Below, in pieces: positions 15,575 to 24,903 of a DNA stretch of 64,000 nt (within the stretch, counting starts at the first letter, position 1; every line of letters begins with the position of its first letter). Source of the stretch: an uncultured Paludibacter sp. (GTDB lineage: Bacteria; Bacteroidota; Bacteroidia; Bacteroidales; Paludibacteraceae). The stretch spans positions 62,001 through 126,000 of the forward strand of contig CALCBD010000018.1 of assembly GCA_937897985.1 (NCBI GenBank). Reading direction: 5' to 3'. The position numbers were made by a program, and so were the translations under genes. The notes under the pieces were generated by a model that was not told where the DNA came from, ran no database searches, and was given only the letters and a program-made list of their open reading frames with translations.

Positions 15575-16630
15575 ATGAACAAAAGATCAGCATTAATAAC
15601 CGGAATCACCGGTCAGGATGGGGCGTATCTGGCAAAATTCCTGATTGAAAAGGGATACGTGGTTTACGGTACTTACCGGCGATTGTCCACTCCGAACTTC
15701 TGGAGACTGCAATATCTGAATATTTTTGATGAAGTTGAGTTACTTCCATGTGATCTGCTTGACAGTTATTCAATCATAGAGACCCTCAGAGCAACAAAAC
15801 CTGATGAGATTTACAACCTGGCAGCACAGAGTTTTGTGGGTGCATCGTTTGAACAACCCATAGCTTCGGGCGAAATAACGGGACTGGGAGTGACCAAAAT
15901 GTTGGAAGCAATCCGGTTGATTGTTCCCGAAGCAAGATTTTATCAGGCTTCGACGAGTGAGATGTATGGTGATAACAAGCATTCGTTTCAGGATGAAACC
16001 ACCGAATTTGTGCCATCAAGTCCTTATGCAGCAGCTAAATTGTATGCTCACAGCATGGTTAAAATTTACCGGAAAGGGTATGGACTGTTTGCTTCGACAG
16101 GAATTTTATTCAATCATGAATCGCCGTTGCGCGGAATTGAATTTGTTACGCGAAAAATTACAAATGCAGTTGCTAAAATCAAACTGGGACTCGAAAATAC
16201 CCTCGAACTTGGTAATCTTGATGCGAAACGAGATTGGGGCTATGCTCCCGAATATGTTGAAGCAATGTGGCTGATTTTGCAACACAAAGAACCCGACGAT
16301 TTTGTAATTGCAACCAACGAAACACATACGATACAGGAATTTGTTGAAAGAGCTTTTGGTTATGTGGGTTTGAACTGGGAAAATCATGTTGTTATAAATG
16401 ATAAATACAAGCGTCCGGTCGACGTGAATTATTTAAAGGGAGATTATACAAAAAGCAGGGATTTACTTGGTTGGGTACCAAAGACTACTTTTGGCGAATT
16501 AGCAGATTTAATGATAAAAGAAGATCTGACAAGATGGACTAACTGGCAAAATGGTGTTCATTTCTCATGGGATGCCTGGAATTATCCGAATGAGAAAAAG
16601 ATTTTATCCCGTAAGTTAAAATATGATTGA
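15575..16630 (+). CDS. gmd: GDP-mannose 4,6-dehydratase
   Basis: This 351-residue short-chain dehydrogenase has TGITGQDG (residues 9-16) for NADP+, the YxxxK pair Tyr151/Lys155 in SSPYAAAK, TYRRLSTPNFWRL (GDP-mannose dehydratase type) and FNHESPLRG. It converts GDP-mannose to GDP-4-keto-6-deoxymannose in the cytoplasm. Length and motifs are normal. No GDP-fucose synthase or GDP-rhamnose reductase is recognisable in the window, but a perosamine-synthase-like aminotransferase lies at 28438, so the likely end product is GDP-perosamine. It is unusually placed between the two ABC exporter genes. Confidence 0.93.
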   Translation: MNKRSALITGITGQDGAYLAKFLIEKGYVVYGTYRRLSTPNFWRLQYLNIFDEVELLPCDLLDSYSIIETLRATKPDEIYNLAAQSFVGASFEQPIASGEITGLGVTKMLEAIRLIVPEARFYQASTSEMYGDNKHSFQDETTEFVPSSPYAAAKLYAHSMVKIYRKGYGLFASTGILFNHESPLRGIEFVTRKITNAVAKIKLGLENTLELGNLDAKRDWGYAPEYVEAMWLILQHKEPDDFVIATNETHTIQEFVERAFGYVGLNWENHVVINDKYKRPVDVNYLKGDYTKSRDLLGWVPKTTFGELADLMIKEDLTRWTNWQNGVHFSWDAWNYPNEKKILSRKLKYD

Positions 16631-16653
16631 TTCAAACCGGAGAATTTTAGAAT

Positions 16654-17940
16654 ATGCCAAGTGCAATAGAATTTGAAAATATTTCCAAACAATACAGACT
16701 GGGTATAGTGTCTACCCAGACAATATCGCATGATCTGAAACGATGGTGGATAACAAATATTCGTGGAAAAGAAGATCCTTACCTGAAAATAGGTGAAGTG
16801 AACGACCGGGCTCACAAAGGCAACAGTGATTATATATGGGCACTGAAAGATATAAATTTCAAGGTTGAACAGGGCGATGTGTTGGGTATTATTGGAAAAA
16901 ACGGAGCCGGAAAATCCACCTTATTAAAAATTTTGTCAAAGGTGACGGCACCTTCAACAGGAGAAATCAGAGCCCGCGGTAGGATAGCCTCCCTGCTCGA
17001 AGTTGGTACCGGCTTTCACCCCGAAATGACCGGTATTGAAAATATTTATATGAATGGTGCGATTATGGGGATGACCAAGCCTGAAATTAAAAGAAAATTA
17101 GATGAGATTATCGATTTTTCGGGTGTTGAGAGGTACATCGAAACTCCTGTGAAACGATATTCGTCGGGTATGACCGTGCGCCTCGGATTTGCCATCGCCG
17201 CACATCTGGAACCTGAAATTCTGGTAGTTGATGAGGTTTTAGCTGTTGGTGATGCCGAATTTCAGAAGAAAGCCATAGGGAAAATGCAGGATGTTAGCAG
17301 GGGCGACGGTAGAACAGTGCTTTTTGTGAGTCATAATATGGGGGCAGTTAAAAATCTTTGTTCAAAAGGAATTATTCTCGAAAATGGTTGTTTGGTCTAT
17401 GCATCCGATGCGGTAAGTGCTGTGGACGAATATGTCAGGAAAAAGGAAAGTTTATTCTCAAATGATACCGAAATTGTTATTTCGTCAAGACACAGAGAAA
17501 GGATTATGTCATTGGATGTTGAGGTTTTGACAGTTAAATTTGAGAAAGAGAGCAATAATTTTTCGACTAAAGATCCGATATCAATCACTTTTAAACTGAA
17601 AGGGAATAAGGATACTGATCATTTTCATGTAGGAGGAATAGTCCTGGATTTCGAAGATCGTCCGATAGGAATTTTTTTTGGTGAGGATATTCTCTGTATA
17701 AAAAAAGGAGAAATAAAAGACGTAACATTGATGATCAACAACCACAATCTGTCAGTGGGAAAGTATTATGTAAATGCAGGTACCGGAAAGGGAAATCACA
17801 TTACAGGAGTTGCCGATTTTGATATTGTAAATAATGTGTTGGATTTTGAAATAGATGAGTTTGATAAGGATCAGCAATTAGGTTTTGCCAAATGGTATTC
17901 TGCATGGGGAAATATTTTATTCTCAACATCTTACAAATAA
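16654..17940 (+). CDS. wzt: Polysaccharide ABC exporter ATPase with C-terminal Wzt glycan-binding-type domain
   Basis: Residues about 1-255 form an ABC ATPase: Walker A GKNGAGKS (81-88), signature YSSGM (169-173), Walker B ILVVDEVL (189-196) and the switch His in FVSHNMG. Residues about 260-428 form an extra beta-rich domain, as in Wzt proteins that recognise a modified non-reducing chain end (E. coli O9a and Klebsiella O12 types). Such exporters wait for a chain-terminating modification before transport. The methyltransferase at 33152 is one candidate source of that cap, but this is inference. The gene lies 23 bases after gmd. Confidence 0.92.
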   Translation: MPSAIEFENISKQYRLGIVSTQTISHDLKRWWITNIRGKEDPYLKIGEVNDRAHKGNSDYIWALKDINFKVEQGDVLGIIGKNGAGKSTLLKILSKVTAPSTGEIRARGRIASLLEVGTGFHPEMTGIENIYMNGAIMGMTKPEIKRKLDEIIDFSGVERYIETPVKRYSSGMTVRLGFAIAAHLEPEILVVDEVLAVGDAEFQKKAIGKMQDVSRGDGRTVLFVSHNMGAVKNLCSKGIILENGCLVYASDAVSAVDEYVRKKESLFSNDTEIVISSRHRERIMSLDVEVLTVKFEKESNNFSTKDPISITFKLKGNKDTDHFHVGGIVLDFEDRPIGIFFGEDILCIKKGEIKDVTLMINNHNLSVGKYYVNAGTGKGNHITGVADFDIVNNVLDFEIDEFDKDQQLGFAKWYSAWGNILFSTSYK

Positions 17941-17961
17941 TTTTTACATTCGAAACATTGT

Positions 17962-18735
17962 ATGAAAGCAGTTATATTAGCAGGAGGATTAGGTACCCGA
18001 TTGAGTGAAGTGACGGGTATTATTCCCAAACCAATGGTTGAAATCGGAAGCAAGCCCATTTTGTGGCATATAATGAAAATATACAGCCATTACGGAATAA
18101 ATGAATTTATAATTTGCTGTGGTTATAAACAATACATTATTAAAGAATATTTTGCCAATTACTTCCATCACAATTGTGATATGACGGTGGATTTATCCAA
18201 CAATTCGATAGAAATACACAACAATAATTCCGAAGACTGGAAGGTAACTCTGGTGGACACCGGATTGAATACCATGACCGGTGGACGCATTAAAAGAATA
18301 CAAAAATACATTGGAAATGAGAGATTCCTTCTCACTTACGGCGACGGCGTTACCGATTTGAATATCTCCGAATCAATCAGATTTCATTCTGCTTCAAAAG
18401 CTATCATGACCCTGACAGCCTATCAACCACAGGGGAAATTCGGTGCTTTAGACATTGATTCAGATAATCAGGTGCATTCATTTACCGAAAAACCCAATGG
18501 GGATGGCAACTGGATCAACGCAGGATATTTTGTATGCGAACCCGAAGTTTTTGATTACATCAGGAATGGCGATGCCACAATTTTTGAAAAAGAACCTCTC
18601 GAGGCCATTGCCGGAGAAGGCAAAATGAAAGCATTTAAACACAAAGGATTTTGGAAACCTATGGACACAATGAAAGATTCAATAGATTTAAATGAATTGT
18701 GGGAATCAGGCAAAGCTCCCTGGAAAGTATGGTGA
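17962..18735 (+). CDS. rfbF: Glucose-1-phosphate cytidylyltransferase
   Basis: This 257-residue nucleotidyltransferase begins AVILAGGLGTRLSE (the nucleotide-binding signature) followed by IPKPMVEIGSKPILWHI, characteristic of RfbF/DdhA rather than RmlA. It also has LTYGDGVTDLN and NAGYFVCEPEV. It makes CDP-glucose from glucose-1-phosphate and CTP, the entry step to CDP-6-deoxy sugars. CDP-glucose 4,6-dehydratase follows 37 bases downstream, completing the standard pair. Length is normal. Confidence 0.94.
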   Translation: MKAVILAGGLGTRLSEVTGIIPKPMVEIGSKPILWHIMKIYSHYGINEFIICCGYKQYIIKEYFANYFHHNCDMTVDLSNNSIEIHNNNSEDWKVTLVDTGLNTMTGGRIKRIQKYIGNERFLLTYGDGVTDLNISESIRFHSASKAIMTLTAYQPQGKFGALDIDSDNQVHSFTEKPNGDGNWINAGYFVCEPEVFDYIRNGDATIFEKEPLEAIAGEGKMKAFKHKGFWKPMDTMKDSIDLNELWESGKAPWKVW

Positions 18736-18772
18736 TTTAGTTTTTTTTCTGAATAAGAATTAATTAAAAGTT

Positions 18773-19825
18773 ATGAATTTTAATCAACTGGCCGGATTTT
18801 ACAAAGGGAAAAGAGTGCTTTTAACCGGACATACCGGTTTTAAAGGTTCGTGGATGGCAGTTTGGTTGCACGAAATGGGTGCAATAGTAACCGGTGTAGC
18901 GTTAGATCCTGTGTCGGTGAAAGATAATTTTGCGCTTTGCGGATTGGAGGATAAAATTACAGATATTCGTGCAGATATACGTGATGGTAAGCGGATGAAA
19001 CAAATTTTCATGCAATTTCAGCCCGAAATTGTCTTTCATTTTGCCGCACAGTCCATTGTCCGTTTATCCTACGATATTCCTGTCGAAACTTACGAGATTA
19101 ATGTGAACGGAACAATTCATATAATGGAGGCGATTCGTAACACGCAGAGTGTGAAGTCGGCAGTTTTGATTACAACGGACAAATGTTACGAAAACATTGA
19201 ACAGAATTATGCTTACAGGGAAAATGATCCGCTGGGTGGGTATGATCCTTATTCGTCAAGTAAAGGAGCTGCCGAAATAGCTATTTCTTCATGGCGGAGA
19301 TCCTTCACATTGCCTCTTGCCAGCGCACGGGCAGGGAATGTAATCGGTGGTGGTGACTGGGCCCCTGACAGGATTATCCCGGATTGCATTCGCGCTATCG
19401 AGTCGGGAATGCCGATTAAGCTCCGCTCACCAAAATCAGTGCGCCCCTGGCAACATGTATTGGAACCATTGAGTGGATATTTGCTTTTGGCGATGAAACT
19501 TTATGAAGAACCGCAAAAATACAATCAGGCATGGAATTTCGGACCGGAAACAACATCAGTTTCTACTGTGTTGGAAATAGCCACCGGATTGGTAGATTCG
19601 TTCGGGAAGGGCGAAATTAAAGATGAATCTGATAGTAATCAGCCTCACGAAGCTAACCTATTGATGCTGGACATCACCAAGGCACGTGAAGATTTGGGAT
19701 GGGTTCCTCTGCTTTCGCTGAAAGAATCAATTGAGTTGACTTCGGAATGGTACAAACGCTATCAGACCAATAATGTGTATGACCTTTGCGTAGAACAAAT
19801 TAAGAGCTATACCCATGAATCGTAG
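18773..19825 (+). CDS. rfbG: CDP-glucose 4,6-dehydratase
   Basis: This 350-residue SDR has TGHTGFKG (residues 18-25) for NAD+, Tyr160/Lys164 in YDPYSSSKG, TTDKCYEN and RPWQHVLEPL, a combination typical of RfbG/DdhB. It converts CDP-glucose to CDP-4-keto-6-deoxyglucose. RfbH (E1), which would remove the C3 hydroxyl for 3,6-dideoxyhexoses, is not in the window, so the keto sugar probably goes to the adjacent SDR and transketolase genes. Its last 11 bases overlap the next start. Confidence 0.94.
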   Translation: MNFNQLAGFYKGKRVLLTGHTGFKGSWMAVWLHEMGAIVTGVALDPVSVKDNFALCGLEDKITDIRADIRDGKRMKQIFMQFQPEIVFHFAAQSIVRLSYDIPVETYEINVNGTIHIMEAIRNTQSVKSAVLITTDKCYENIEQNYAYRENDPLGGYDPYSSSKGAAEIAISSWRRSFTLPLASARAGNVIGGGDWAPDRIIPDCIRAIESGMPIKLRSPKSVRPWQHVLEPLSGYLLLAMKLYEEPQKYNQAWNFGPETTSVSTVLEIATGLVDSFGKGEIKDESDSNQPHEANLLMLDITKAREDLGWVPLLSLKESIELTSEWYKRYQTNNVYDLCVEQIKSYTHES

Positions 19826-20870
19826 AGTGTTGAAAGAAGATATGGATTTCGTGATCAATGCTCCGAACATCAAATGGGAAGAATTCAAAAATCAGACAGT
19901 ACTGATTACAGGTGCCAACGGTTTTTTGCCTGCATACATGGTTGAAACGCTTCTGTATCTGAATGAAACATGCCAATTGGGAATTCGCATTCTGGCTTTG
20001 GTTCGAAATATGGAAAAAGCCCGTCTGCGGTTCAGTCATCATCATGAAAATAAGGCGCTTGTGTTTATTTGTCATGATGTATCCGAGCCTCTGATCATCG
20101 ACGAAGATATAAATTATATCGTACATGCTGCGAGTCAGGCAAGTCCGAAGTATTACGGTTCCGACCCTGTAGGTACTTTGAAAGCAAATGTATTAGGAAC
20201 TTATAATATGCTTGAATTGGGCCGTCTGAAGAAAGTAAAATCTTTTTTGTTTTTTAGTTCAAATGAGATTTATGGTACTGTTCCGATAGAACTAAATCCT
20301 CAAACAGAAGAAACGCAGGGATATTTAGACCCCTGTGTTGTGCGATCGTGTTATGCCGAAAGCAAAAGAATGGGCGAGAATATGTGTGTGAGCTGGTTTC
20401 ATCAATATGGTGTAAAAGCAAAAATTGTCCGGATATTTCATTCATTCGGTCCTGGAATAACACTCGATGATGGCAGGGTTTTCGGCGATTTTGTGAAAAG
20501 TGTGGTTGAAGGAAAAGATTTGGAACTCAACAGCGATGGCTCTGCATTACGTGCTTTCTGTTATGTAAGCGATGCGACCCGTGCATTTTTTACAGTATTA
20601 TTAAATGGGGAGATCGGTTCGGCATACAACATGGGTAATCCGTATAACGAATTGACAATAAAGGAACTGGCCGAAATGTTGATTGTAATGTTTCCTGAGA
20701 AGTCCATTAGCCTCAAAATGAATGTTCCGCGAAATCAGGAAGGTTATATACGGAGTTCACTTTCTCGCGGATTACCTGACATTTCAAAAATTCAAAAATT
20801 AGGTTGGAATCCTCAAATCAATGTTCAGGAAGCATTCAGACGAACAATAGAAAGTTTTAATAATGACTGA
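19815..20870 (+). CDS. NAD-dependent sugar epimerase/reductase (extended SDR), part of the CDP-sugar module
   Basis: This 351-residue extended SDR has a Rossmann motif TGANGFLP (residues 32-39), where the usual third Gly is Pro, and Tyr180/Lys184 in CYAESKRMGE. Flanking motifs (HAASQASPKYYG, FFSSNEIYG, RIFHSFGPG) resemble UDP-glucuronate decarboxylase relatives. It overlaps both rfbG and the transketolase gene, so it belongs to the same pathway. By analogy with YerF after the thiamine-dependent enzyme YerE in yersiniose synthesis, it could reduce or epimerise a branched CDP-keto sugar. That role is inference; the fold and catalytic pair are seen. Confidence 0.8.
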   Translation: MNRRVLKEDMDFVINAPNIKWEEFKNQTVLITGANGFLPAYMVETLLYLNETCQLGIRILALVRNMEKARLRFSHHHENKALVFICHDVSEPLIIDEDINYIVHAASQASPKYYGSDPVGTLKANVLGTYNMLELGRLKKVKSFLFFSSNEIYGTVPIELNPQTEETQGYLDPCVVRSCYAESKRMGENMCVSWFHQYGVKAKIVRIFHSFGPGITLDDGRVFGDFVKSVVEGKDLELNSDGSALRAFCYVSDATRAFFTVLLNGEIGSAYNMGNPYNELTIKELAEMLIVMFPEKSISLKMNVPRNQEGYIRSSLSRGLPDISKIQKLGWNPQINVQEAFRRTIESFNND

Positions 20871-21675
20871 AAATAAGAATGTAGAATTACTCGCCACCGG
20901 GATAAGGAGAATTGCACTTGAATTGGTTTATAAATCAAGAAGTTCACACATTGGTGGAGCTTTGTCGATGGCTGATTTATTATCTGTTTTGTATGATGAA
21001 TTTCTCCGCATTACACCCGAAACGGTAAAACACCCTATGCGTGACCGGTTTATCCTTTCGAAGGGACATGCATGTACAGGTTTATATGCGGTTTTGGCTC
21101 TCAAGGGCTTTTTCCCTATGTCGGAACTCGACGTTTATGCACAAAACGGTCACCATTTTCTGACTCATGCTACTCATTATGTGCCTGGTGTGGAATTGTC
21201 AGCAGGAAGTTTGGGCCACGGTTTACCGATAGCTTGCGGACTTGCTTTGGGGGCAAGAAGTAAAGCAGAAAACTGGAGAACATATTGCATGGTAAGTGAT
21301 GGAGAAATGGACGAAGGTTCCAACTGGGAAGCCATTCTTTTTGCAGGACATAATCACTTATCCAATTTATGTCTGATCATTGATTATAATAAAATTCAAA
21401 GCCTCGGATTCACAAAGGATATTCTTAATTTAGAACCATTGAGTGATAAATTAAAGGCATTCAACTGGAACGTTATTGAAATTGATGGACACGATTATTC
21501 CATGATCAGGCAGGCATTGAAAGTTGCTCAAATTGAAAAAAACAAACCTTCAGTTATCATTGCACATACAATCAAAGGCAAAGGCGTAAGTTTTATGGAA
21601 AACGAATTGTTGTGGCACTATCGGAATCCGAATGAAGAGCAACTCAAATCTGCGTTAAAAGAATTACAAATATGA
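20863..21675 (+). CDS. Transketolase, N-terminal (thiamine diphosphate-binding) subunit
   Basis: This 270-residue protein covers only the first domain of transketolase. It has His29 in SSHIGG, SKGHA (66-70), GSLGHGL (115-121), the metal/diphosphate motif DGEMDEG (146-152) and Asn176 in DYNK. The other half is encoded by the next gene, overlapping in an ATGA junction, as in split transketolases of archaea and many secondary-metabolite or O-antigen clusters. It overlaps the upstream SDR gene by eight bases. Its position in a CDP-sugar block suggests transfer of a two-carbon ketol unit onto a keto sugar rather than a role in the pentose phosphate pathway. Confidence 0.9.
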   Translation: MTENKNVELLATGIRRIALELVYKSRSSHIGGALSMADLLSVLYDEFLRITPETVKHPMRDRFILSKGHACTGLYAVLALKGFFPMSELDVYAQNGHHFLTHATHYVPGVELSAGSLGHGLPIACGLALGARSKAENWRTYCMVSDGEMDEGSNWEAILFAGHNHLSNLCLIIDYNKIQSLGFTKDILNLEPLSDKLKAFNWNVIEIDGHDYSMIRQALKVAQIEKNKPSVIIAHTIKGKGVSFMENELLWHYRNPNEEQLKSALKELQI

Positions 21676-22586
21676 GAACAGCTTTCATAGAACAACTGAT
21701 AGAAGAAGCTAAAATTCACGATAATATTTTTTTACTGGTTGGCGATTTGGGCTACAGTGTAGTCGAATCATTTGCCCGGCAATTCCCCGACCGATACATG
21801 AATGTGGGAGTAGCCGAACAAAATATGGCAGGAATTGCGGCCGGACTGGCCATGACCGGCTATAACGTTTATATTTATTCGATTGCCAATTTTCCTACAT
21901 TGCGATGCATGGAGCAAATCAGGTATGATATTGCTTATCCAATGTCCAATGTAAAAGTAATCGCTGTTGGAGGTGGATATTCTTATGCTTCATTAGGCCC
22001 TTCACATCATGCTACAGAAGAAATCGGTATGTTGCGTACTATTCCGAACATGGTAATTTGTGCACCCGGTGATCCGGTCGAAACCAGATTTATCACCAAA
22101 TGGAGTGCAAATTATAACGGACCTGTTTATATCCGTTTGGGCAAGGCAGGTGAACCTGTGGTTCATGATTCTGAAAATATAAATATTGCTTTAGGAGCCC
22201 CGTTGTTGGTTTCAAATCAAAATGCAAAACAGTCATTGATAACGAGTGGCTCAATGTTGCATCCGGCAACAACTTTTGTCAGAGAAAATGGTATTTGTGC
22301 TGACGTTTATTCATTACCTTTTATTAAACCTCTTGATAAAAAAGCATTTGTTGAATTTTTCGAAAAATACAGTCATATAATAAGTCTGGAAGAACATCAG
22401 GCTTCGTGTGGAACAGGATCTGCTTTACTCGAGGTTATGAATGACCTTTATCAGGAAAAACTTATATCGTCCATGCCTTCAGTTAAAAGAATTGCTATCC
22501 CTGACAAATTTGTTTCGGTGTCGGGTGATCAGGATTATTTAAGGAAAATTGCCGGTATAGTTTTGAAAATTGAAGATTTTATTTAA
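21672..22586 (+). CDS. Transketolase, C-terminal (pyrimidine-binding) subunit
   Basis: This 304-residue protein covers transketolase domains two and three. The catalytic Glu is Glu49 in GVAEQNMAG, which activates thiamine. GPSHHATEEIGMLR, PNMVICAPGDPVE and a C-terminal transketolase_C domain (SLEEHQASCGTGSALLEV) follow. It overlaps the N-terminal subunit gene by four bases, so the two are made together and would form an alpha2-beta2 enzyme. No key residue is missing. The substrate is not known; the CDP-glucose neighbours suggest a branched sugar nucleotide. Confidence 0.9.
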   Translation: MRTAFIEQLIEEAKIHDNIFLLVGDLGYSVVESFARQFPDRYMNVGVAEQNMAGIAAGLAMTGYNVYIYSIANFPTLRCMEQIRYDIAYPMSNVKVIAVGGGYSYASLGPSHHATEEIGMLRTIPNMVICAPGDPVETRFITKWSANYNGPVYIRLGKAGEPVVHDSENINIALGAPLLVSNQNAKQSLITSGSMLHPATTFVRENGICADVYSLPFIKPLDKKAFVEFFEKYSHIISLEEHQASCGTGSALLEVMNDLYQEKLISSMPSVKRIAIPDKFVSVSGDQDYLRKIAGIVLKIEDFI

Positions 22587-22597
22587 AAAAACGTAGA

Positions 22598-23593
22598 ATG
22601 AAAGACCAGCCATTAGTTGCTATTGCTATTCCGGTTTACAATACCGAATTATATTTCAGGGAATGTCTGGATCATATTGTTGGTCAGACCTATCAAAACT
22701 GGATATGCTGTATTACCGACAATGCAAGTACGGATAATACCTATAAAATTGCTCTTGAATATGCAGCAAAAGATTCCCGGTTTAAAGTTTTCCGCAATCC
22801 GGCGACTACTACTCCGTGGGAAAACTTCAACATTGCTTACAGCCATTTGGTGGATATAGATGCTAAATATGCAAAAGCAGAACCTGCCGACGATTGGATG
22901 TATCCGGAATGTATCGAAAAAATGGTGGAAATTCTCGAACGCGACCAACAGATCGGAGTTTGCTTCGCATACAGCTTAAAGGGGAAAGAGGTATACAGCG
23001 ATGGACTGGATATTAACAAAGGAAATGTATTTGATGGAAGAGAATTACTTCATAATTATCTGAAAAAGGGGGATTATATTGTCGGATGTCTCGGAACCCC
23101 GGTTTACAGAATGGAAGCGCTAAGAAAATTGAATCCTGATCTTGCTGTCTATAACGAACAAAACATACACTGTGACGTGGAACTGGCCAATGATATTATG
23201 TCGGAATGGAAAGTCGGATTTGTATATCAGGTGCTGACCTATTACCGGCTTCACAGTGAACAGGGTCTGGCTATGGCATTGCGCTTAAATACAGACCTAT
23301 ATGGTCACGAGGTGGAGTTCTCGAAATATTTATCTCAATTTGACGATATCAAAGAAGAATACCGGCAACATAGGTTGGATTATGCTCTTTTCTATTTGCA
23401 AATGCGAAGGAAGAAAGATTTGGAAAGCTTGCAATGGCACGAAAAATACCTGGTAAAACATCTGAACCGGCCAATTACCAGAGAAGAAGAATTAGCAGCC
23501 ATAATTCGACAAATTAAATTTCATGCCAACGAGAGTTGGGTGAATTTTAAACGTATGATCAAAGCACTTTTATTGGTTTTAAACAAGCAGTAA
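22598..23593 (+). CDS. GT2 family glycosyltransferase
   Basis: This 331-residue protein opens with the GT-A start VAIAIPVYNTELYFRECLDHIVGQTYQNW, has DNASTDNT for nucleotide binding and AEPADDW as the metal-binding acidic motif. The C-terminal half is helical without membrane segments. It would transfer one sugar to the lipid-linked growing chain on the cytoplasmic face. It follows the transketolase pair after 11 bases, so the product of that module may be its donor. The following gene starts directly after its stop codon. Confidence 0.88.
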   Translation: MKDQPLVAIAIPVYNTELYFRECLDHIVGQTYQNWICCITDNASTDNTYKIALEYAAKDSRFKVFRNPATTTPWENFNIAYSHLVDIDAKYAKAEPADDWMYPECIEKMVEILERDQQIGVCFAYSLKGKEVYSDGLDINKGNVFDGRELLHNYLKKGDYIVGCLGTPVYRMEALRKLNPDLAVYNEQNIHCDVELANDIMSEWKVGFVYQVLTYYRLHSEQGLAMALRLNTDLYGHEVEFSKYLSQFDDIKEEYRQHRLDYALFYLQMRRKKDLESLQWHEKYLVKHLNRPITREEELAAIIRQIKFHANESWVNFKRMIKALLLVLNKQ

Positions 23594-24829
23594 ATGAAAC
23601 CCGGGATACTCCTTATTACCCTGAATCCCTGTTATCCGCTTCATCACGGTGGTGCGCTGGCACAATTTTATTTTTTAGACGGTCTGAAAAACAAAGTCGA
23701 TTTTGTGTTGTGTACTCAATCCAATTCCGATGATGAGGAAAACGCTTTAAAAACACTGCAGGAAAAAATTCCTTCGTTGAAAATATATTCCTTCAGAAAC
23801 TATTCCGACAAAAATCAAAGGCCAAAGCTTACTGTAAAAGCAGAGATCAAAGCTGTGTTAAAAAATATATTATTCTCCGGCAAAAGTCAGATTACTCCTT
23901 ACCTTATCGATGATTTTTCCGACCCTTATTTCCGGCATGCCGACAATAATTTCAACCCCCGGTTTATTGAACTTATCCACAAAGTAATTGAAAAAGAACA
24001 CATTCAACAGGTTCAGTTTGACTTCTACAATACAATCGATTTATGTTACGCATTACCTAAAGGCATAAGAAAGATTTTTGTCAGCCACGAAGTAAGATTT
24101 AAACGATTGATGCTTTCTTCTGCAAAAAGCCCTGAGCCAACTGAATTTAAGAATTTTTTAATAGGGAAAACCAGGGATTATGAGTTGAATTGCATCAAAC
24201 AAATGGATGAAGTAGTCGTGTTTAACAATGATGATGCTGATTTGCTGAGATCCTCTACTGATCATATCACTGTTTCTCCGTTTGCAATTCCCGACGAATT
24301 AATTTTCGATCTTTCAGTCAGCAAAGAGTTCAAACAATTGCTTTTTATAGGTGGCGAAGGTCATAATCCGAATGTGCTGGGATTAAAATGGTTTTTAGAC
24401 GAAATTTATGTGCCTAACCAGAAGGTAATTAACTATCCTTTTCATATTATCGGTAACTGGTCTGAGTCATTCAAACAGCAATATTCCGGACATCAAAACA
24501 TTGAATTTCTAGGTACTGTCCCTTCAGTGAAGGATTTTTTTATAGCTTCAATATTTGTAAATCCAATATTAACAGGAGCGGGAATACGTACCAAGATTTT
24601 ACATGCCTTTTCCAATAATGTGCCGGTGTTGAGTACCGCATTTGGTGCTGAAGGTTGTTTTACTGATGAAAACAAAGATCACATTGGCTTTTTTGATTCT
24701 GCAGATGAGTTTATTTCATTGATTAAAAGTGCCGGTTTCGAAAAACTGGCATCAAAAGGTCATGATTATTACAATGAAATGTTCAACAAAGAAAAACTTT
24801 TAAAGTTAAGATTAAATTTATATAACTAA
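23594..24829 (+). CDS. GT4-like (GT-B fold) glycosyltransferase with altered acceptor-side Glu
   Basis: This 411-residue protein has two Rossmann-like halves. The N-terminal half has a Gly-rich loop (LHHGGALAQ), as in GT4 enzymes; the C-terminal half contains FIGGEGHNPNVLGLKWFLDE and LTGAGIRTKILHAFSNNVPVLST. In the last motif GT4 enzymes normally have K-x-x-E; here the position is His (KILHA), so catalysis or specificity may differ. The gene begins directly after the stop of the GT2 gene. A 74-base gap then separates it from the following AT-rich genes. Confidence 0.8.
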   Translation: MKPGILLITLNPCYPLHHGGALAQFYFLDGLKNKVDFVLCTQSNSDDEENALKTLQEKIPSLKIYSFRNYSDKNQRPKLTVKAEIKAVLKNILFSGKSQITPYLIDDFSDPYFRHADNNFNPRFIELIHKVIEKEHIQQVQFDFYNTIDLCYALPKGIRKIFVSHEVRFKRLMLSSAKSPEPTEFKNFLIGKTRDYELNCIKQMDEVVVFNNDDADLLRSSTDHITVSPFAIPDELIFDLSVSKEFKQLLFIGGEGHNPNVLGLKWFLDEIYVPNQKVINYPFHIIGNWSESFKQQYSGHQNIEFLGTVPSVKDFFIASIFVNPILTGAGIRTKILHAFSNNVPVLSTAFGAEGCFTDENKDHIGFFDSADEFISLIKSAGFEKLASKGHDYYNEMFNKEKLLKLRLNLYN

Positions 24830-24903
24830 GAATCTTATTTTTTATAATATATTGATATTGAACTGATTGATAAGTTTTTTTTAACTTTCAAAGTTTCAAA
24901 TAA

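Noticed and set aside
20863..22586. Frameshift in a single transketolase gene
   Set aside because: Both halves have proper start and stop codons with a four-base ATGA overlap and match naturally split transketolases.
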